From Gnetum montanum (lineage: Eukaryota > Streptophyta > Gnetopsida > Gnetales > Gnetaceae), in NCBI GenBank assembly GCA_015680685.1, contig MNCI01022277.1:290959-325227 (forward strand): DNA of 34,269 nucleotides. The letters run 5' to 3'. The notes below the pieces were generated by a model that was not told the DNA's origin, searched no databases, and saw nothing but the letters and a program-made list of their open reading frames with translations. Every line of letters starts with the position of its first letter. Within the stretch, counting starts at the first letter, position 1. Shown here piece by piece: positions 31,251 to 34,269 of the stretch. The position numbers were made by a program, and so were the translations under genes.

Positions 31251-31996
31251 TGTAGTGACCAAAAATATTCTTGGTTGGAAAACATCGAGGGGTCGACAAG
31301 CGTGACAGTTTCGACCCCGTACCCGCGAGAGGGCTGTGCTGGGTGTGTGCGGATATAGGGCACCCTAAATGATCTGGTCAATCAAATAGGGACTTAATCA
31401 GCGTCTATATAGCCTTTTGAAACATACGGTTTTCAAAACGGGAATGAAAATGTGAAGTAATGATTGAAAGTAAATAAAGTGGAAAAAATAGTGCAAAACA
31501 CAACAATAAGTAGGAAACAAGGTAAAATACAATTAGAAAAATGCACAGCTTTGAAGCTACAAGCTTGCTCTATCAAGGTGAATACAGTCGGTTACACAGC
31601 ATGCTGGAGTGTAGAGGTCCTGAGAGTAACCAAGACGTGTAGAGAAAAACAAGTTGTGCGCTTGGGTGCGACCTTGGGCACTGACAATGCGGGAGTTCTA
31701 CCAAGGTGGTAGAAAGGGAGACAGAAAAAAATGCGATCTAAAGATGCTAACTATTTGTAGTGTGAAATAGAAAGCTTACAATGCTTAGTGCTCAATGTTT
31801 TGATGCTTGCTTTTTTGAACCTCTAGAGACAATCTAACCCTTTGAGCACTACTCATCAGGCTATTTATAGGGCTAAAGGACATGAGAAAGGGGCAGTTTG
31901 GATGCCACGTGCCCCAAGCCCACATTGAATTGTTGGCACGACATGTGCCATGTATAACCATTGGACCTGTAAGACTGTTGTAATGCGAGCCTATTA
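31251..31996 (-). mobile_element. LTR C, Tat type, U3 truncated
   Basis: Its 3' end (minus-strand GGTCACTACA) abuts the RT frame at 31250/31251 with the five bases gggct as the possible target copy. It holds the U5 block (31361-31396) and a TATA box (31869-31862). U3 is cut after about 130 bases by LTR D. Orientation opposite to element B rules it out as the 3' LTR of B. Confidence 0.82.
31862..31869 (-). promoter_or_regulatory. TATA box of LTR C
   Basis: Minus strand CCCTATAAATAGCCTGATGAG-like context, matching LTR E and LTR B; the core TATAAATA is intact. Confidence 0.75.
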
Positions 31997-32725
31997 TGTC
32001 GTAACTATAACGACAGAAAATGTCGGCAGCTGGAAATACCGACCGATATTCCGGCGTACACAGTTTTAGCCACGGATCCACGTGAGGGCTATGCTGGAAA
32101 AAATGAATCCGTGGCGCCCTGAACGGTCTTGTTGATCAGACAGGGACTTACGAGTCAGTAAAACAATGCAACGTGCGTAAAAGAATGCGATCTGACTCGA
32201 GGCGTTGTAAAGCAAGGAGAAAGCGATGTAAAATGGATTGCGACAAAGGTAATGCTAAACGCGATGATCGGAGGCGGGCACAAGAGAAGCACGTAACTTC
32301 AAGATCTGCGCTCTGACTTGTATGTATATATTCCGTATGAAAGATTACACTGGGGGATCCCCGTTTACAAGATATGAAATAGGCACGAATGAACAAGCAA
32401 AAACGGTCTAAACAGAAGTCCGATCTACCTTGTGGGCTAAGCTGAAATGCAAGGCGGGCCAAGCTTTTGACGTCTACCGGTCAATTGCTTCTGATTGATA
32501 GAGTCTTTTCAGCAGAACGATTACTCCTATCACTGGTGCTCAAGAACTGTACTTTGTTTCGGCTGTAAGGTGATGATGCCAATGATTGCCAAAGCGCTGC
32601 TCTCTATATTTCTGCTCCAAAGTGCTAGGTGCTCTGGTGCTCAGAAATATGCTCCTGCTTCTCTGGTTCTGCCAAAAACTGAATTTTTTGCCAACCCCTC
32701 CTTTTGGTATCTTTGTCAACTGGGG

Positions 32726-32733
32726 TATTTATA
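32726..32733 (-). promoter_or_regulatory. TATA box of LTR D
   Basis: Minus strand GGCCTATAAATACCCCAG. Being in the least decayed LTR, it is the best candidate for a working promoter here. Confidence 0.75.
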
Positions 32734-33011
32734 GGCCGTGACACTTCACGGAGAAGGCGCAACCTTGATGATGTGGGTTCCGGATATTACGAGCCCTGCT
32801 GGCATGATCTTTTAAGTCAAACTGTGACTACGCACAACACGCTTGTTTGCGTGTTGTGCGTGTGAAGAGTAGGCATATGTTGGGCGTACTTTAGGCTGCA
32901 TTCAGGCAGTATTACGCTCATTCGCGTTGCGTTGCGTGTATGAGCGTAATCTGGAGTAAAAGCCATAAGCTCTCTACGCGACTATGTGTAATGAATGTGT
33001 ACATAATGCAT

Positions 33012-33265
33012 GGTTTACGCTCGCTACGCAGCTGCGCGTGATGAAGCGTAAACAAGGCGTGGTTTACGCTCGCTACGCAGCTGCGCGTGATGAAGCGTAA
33101 GCAATGTACAAATTACGCTCACTACGCAGCTGCGCGTAATGAAGCGTATAAGCAATGTACAAATTACGCTCACTACGCAGCCGCGCGTTATGAAGCGTAT
33201 AAGCAATGTACAACTTATGCTCACTACGCAGCCGCGCGTTATGAAGCGTATAAGCAATGTACAAC
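33012..33265. repeat. about 51-bp tandem repeat with TACGCAGCTGCGCGT cores
   Basis: Five units, each with TTACGCTC(G/A)CTACGCAG, then CTGCGCGT or CCGCGCGT, ATGAAGCGTA and a spacer caatgtacaa. Each unit is nearly self-complementary (TACGC--GCGTA). Two looser units flank it (32910-33010 and 33275-33312). It corresponds in place to the GCATAGC clusters of LTRs E and B. Confidence 0.88.
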
Positions 33266-34269
33266 TTGACAACATACGCCATGGTACGCACTGCCGTGTA
33301 GCGAGCGTAAAGGCAAGTTATGCGTGCGTGAACTGCAAGAAAAAATGCCAACCTGTTGTGCTTTTCTGAATTCTTCCTACGACTGTCTTGAAGCTTATTA
33401 CGCTCGTTACGCTGCCGTGCCTAATAGAGCGTAAACCTGCCCCTGAACCAATCTGATGCGCGTTTCTGCTGGAATTGTGAATCTTTGCCTGAGGACGACT
33501 CGTAATTTTCACAGTGTTTCAATGGCCCCTCTTTGTTGATGGTTAGAGGGCGTGCCTGAGGGACATCGACAAAGAATGCGAAACACCGGATTGGTAGAAG
33601 CAAGAACCGCGGTCATCCATGGCTACTCAAGCGTTGCTCTGTCCACGTGAAAGAGGAAGACTTGATGGGTAAAGGAGATAAAAGGATGTAACTGGAAACA
33701 GGTTCGGGGAAGATGCGAAATGTACGTTTATTCATGCTAACAGGAATGCTTTCAGACGAGCATAGCGCGTCAATCCGAGATGTCTCTGTTACAAATTGTA
33801 GCAGGAATGCGTGCGAAAGGAGTGTTACGCATCACTTTCTACGATATCTCTGCTAGCGTGTGTGGAAAATGAATACCTGCGTATGTAGATGTTGCGTATG
33901 GGAATTGGGTGGTGGGGAGGAAGGAAGTAAGAGATAAGGGTAAGGTTGTACGAGGCTAAGTGGTCAGGCAAACCTGAGCAGCCATTTCAACGCACTATTG
34001 TACTTTACCGCTCAGATGAATCGCACCTTTGGACGGCATCCTCCAAGGCAGGGAACCTGCAACCACGAAAGAAAGCAGAGGACACCATTGCTCATGAACA
34101 AGAGGCAAGGTGCTTGAAACAAACGTCGTTTGATGTGTGGTAGAGCGCATGAGCTGTAAAGAAGGGGCCGGAGCACTCGGGCGGAGCCGCCAATCCTGAT
34201 GATCGGCGCTGCATACCTTCGCCAAGTGACATCAGACACAGTGCAGCTTGCTGGCTGCACCAGGAACCG

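Larger units (their letters stand above)
31997..34269 (-). mobile_element. LTR D, young Tat-type LTR running off the window
   Basis: The minus-strand 3' end CGTTATAGTTACGACA lies at 31997, aligning with the ends of LTRs B and C. It has the U5 block (32114-32150), a TATA box (32733-32726) and a U3 of at least 1.5 kb with a tandem repeat (33012-33265). CpG and overall GC are clearly higher than in the rest of the window, so it is the youngest insertion. The frames inside it are short and overlap in many phases; no gene is supported. Its 5' end is not visible. Confidence 0.75.

Noticed and set aside
31251-31996. 3' LTR of element B
   Set aside because: It is in the opposite orientation and starts inside the RT frame, so it belongs to another insertion.
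33024-33351. several repetitive open frames on both strands
   Set aside because: They arise from the 51-bp tandem repeat in LTR D, whose length is divisible by three in some units.
33640-34269. bacterial or organellar insert suggested by higher GC
   Set aside because: No bacterial gene motifs. The CpG-rich text is continuous with LTR D U3 and is better explained by a young LTR.

Overview
This window looks like nuclear DNA from a land plant with a large, repeat-filled genome, probably a seed plant and possibly a gymnosperm. The lineage guess rests only on the element types and degree of decay. No intact host gene, rRNA, tRNA or CRISPR array was recognised. Almost all of it is nested Ty3/gypsy LTR retrotransposons of the plant Tat and Athila lineages, with a fragment of a PIF1/Helitron-type helicase. 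Most in-frame stops are TAG, TAA or TGA where CAG, CAA or CGA would fit, and CpG is depleted in the older copies. That is the footprint of cytosine methylation followed by deamination.

Layout. 1-262 is the 3' end of an Athila-type LTR, abutting a B-type Tat LTR (263-1981, minus). That LTR lies in the interior of Tat element A (minus): gag-protease 1982-5428, leader and primer site to 5933, 5' LTR 5934-7484. Element A is inserted in a helicase pseudogene (7485 to about 8870, minus). Next is an Athila-like element (plus): 5' LTR ending at 9952, primer site, gag, protease, RT, RNase H, integrase to about 16215, a spacer, and an ORF remnant in the env position (18093-19529). Tat element B (plus) interrupts that ORF at 19530: 5' LTR 19530-21212, primer site, gag, protease to about 25410, then RT 30466-31250. 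LTR C (minus, from 31251) cuts the RT, and LTR D (minus, from 31997 past the window end) cuts LTR C.

Main discovery. Between the protease and RT of element B, on the opposite strand, lies a multi-exon gene remnant (26005 to about 29681). Four introns of 82-104 bp have GT-AG borders that keep the reading frame. The first well-defined exon encodes a domain resembling FCP1/SCP-type (NLI-interacting factor) HAD phosphatases, with the catalytic aspartates replaced. Later exons encode an unrecognised region, a probable coiled coil and an acidic tail. It has a TATA-like box and is flanked by arrays of a motif ending AAACTAGCA. The simplest reading is an antisense cargo gene of a Tat-lineage retrotransposon in an unusual position; a host pseudogene trapped between two element pieces is the alternative.

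The B-type LTRs carry clusters of short palindromes built on GCGTAGC/GCTACGC in U3, decayed to GCATAGC in old copies and CpG-intact in the young LTR D. The Tat leaders share a primer site and a small GGTTCC/GGAACC hairpin.
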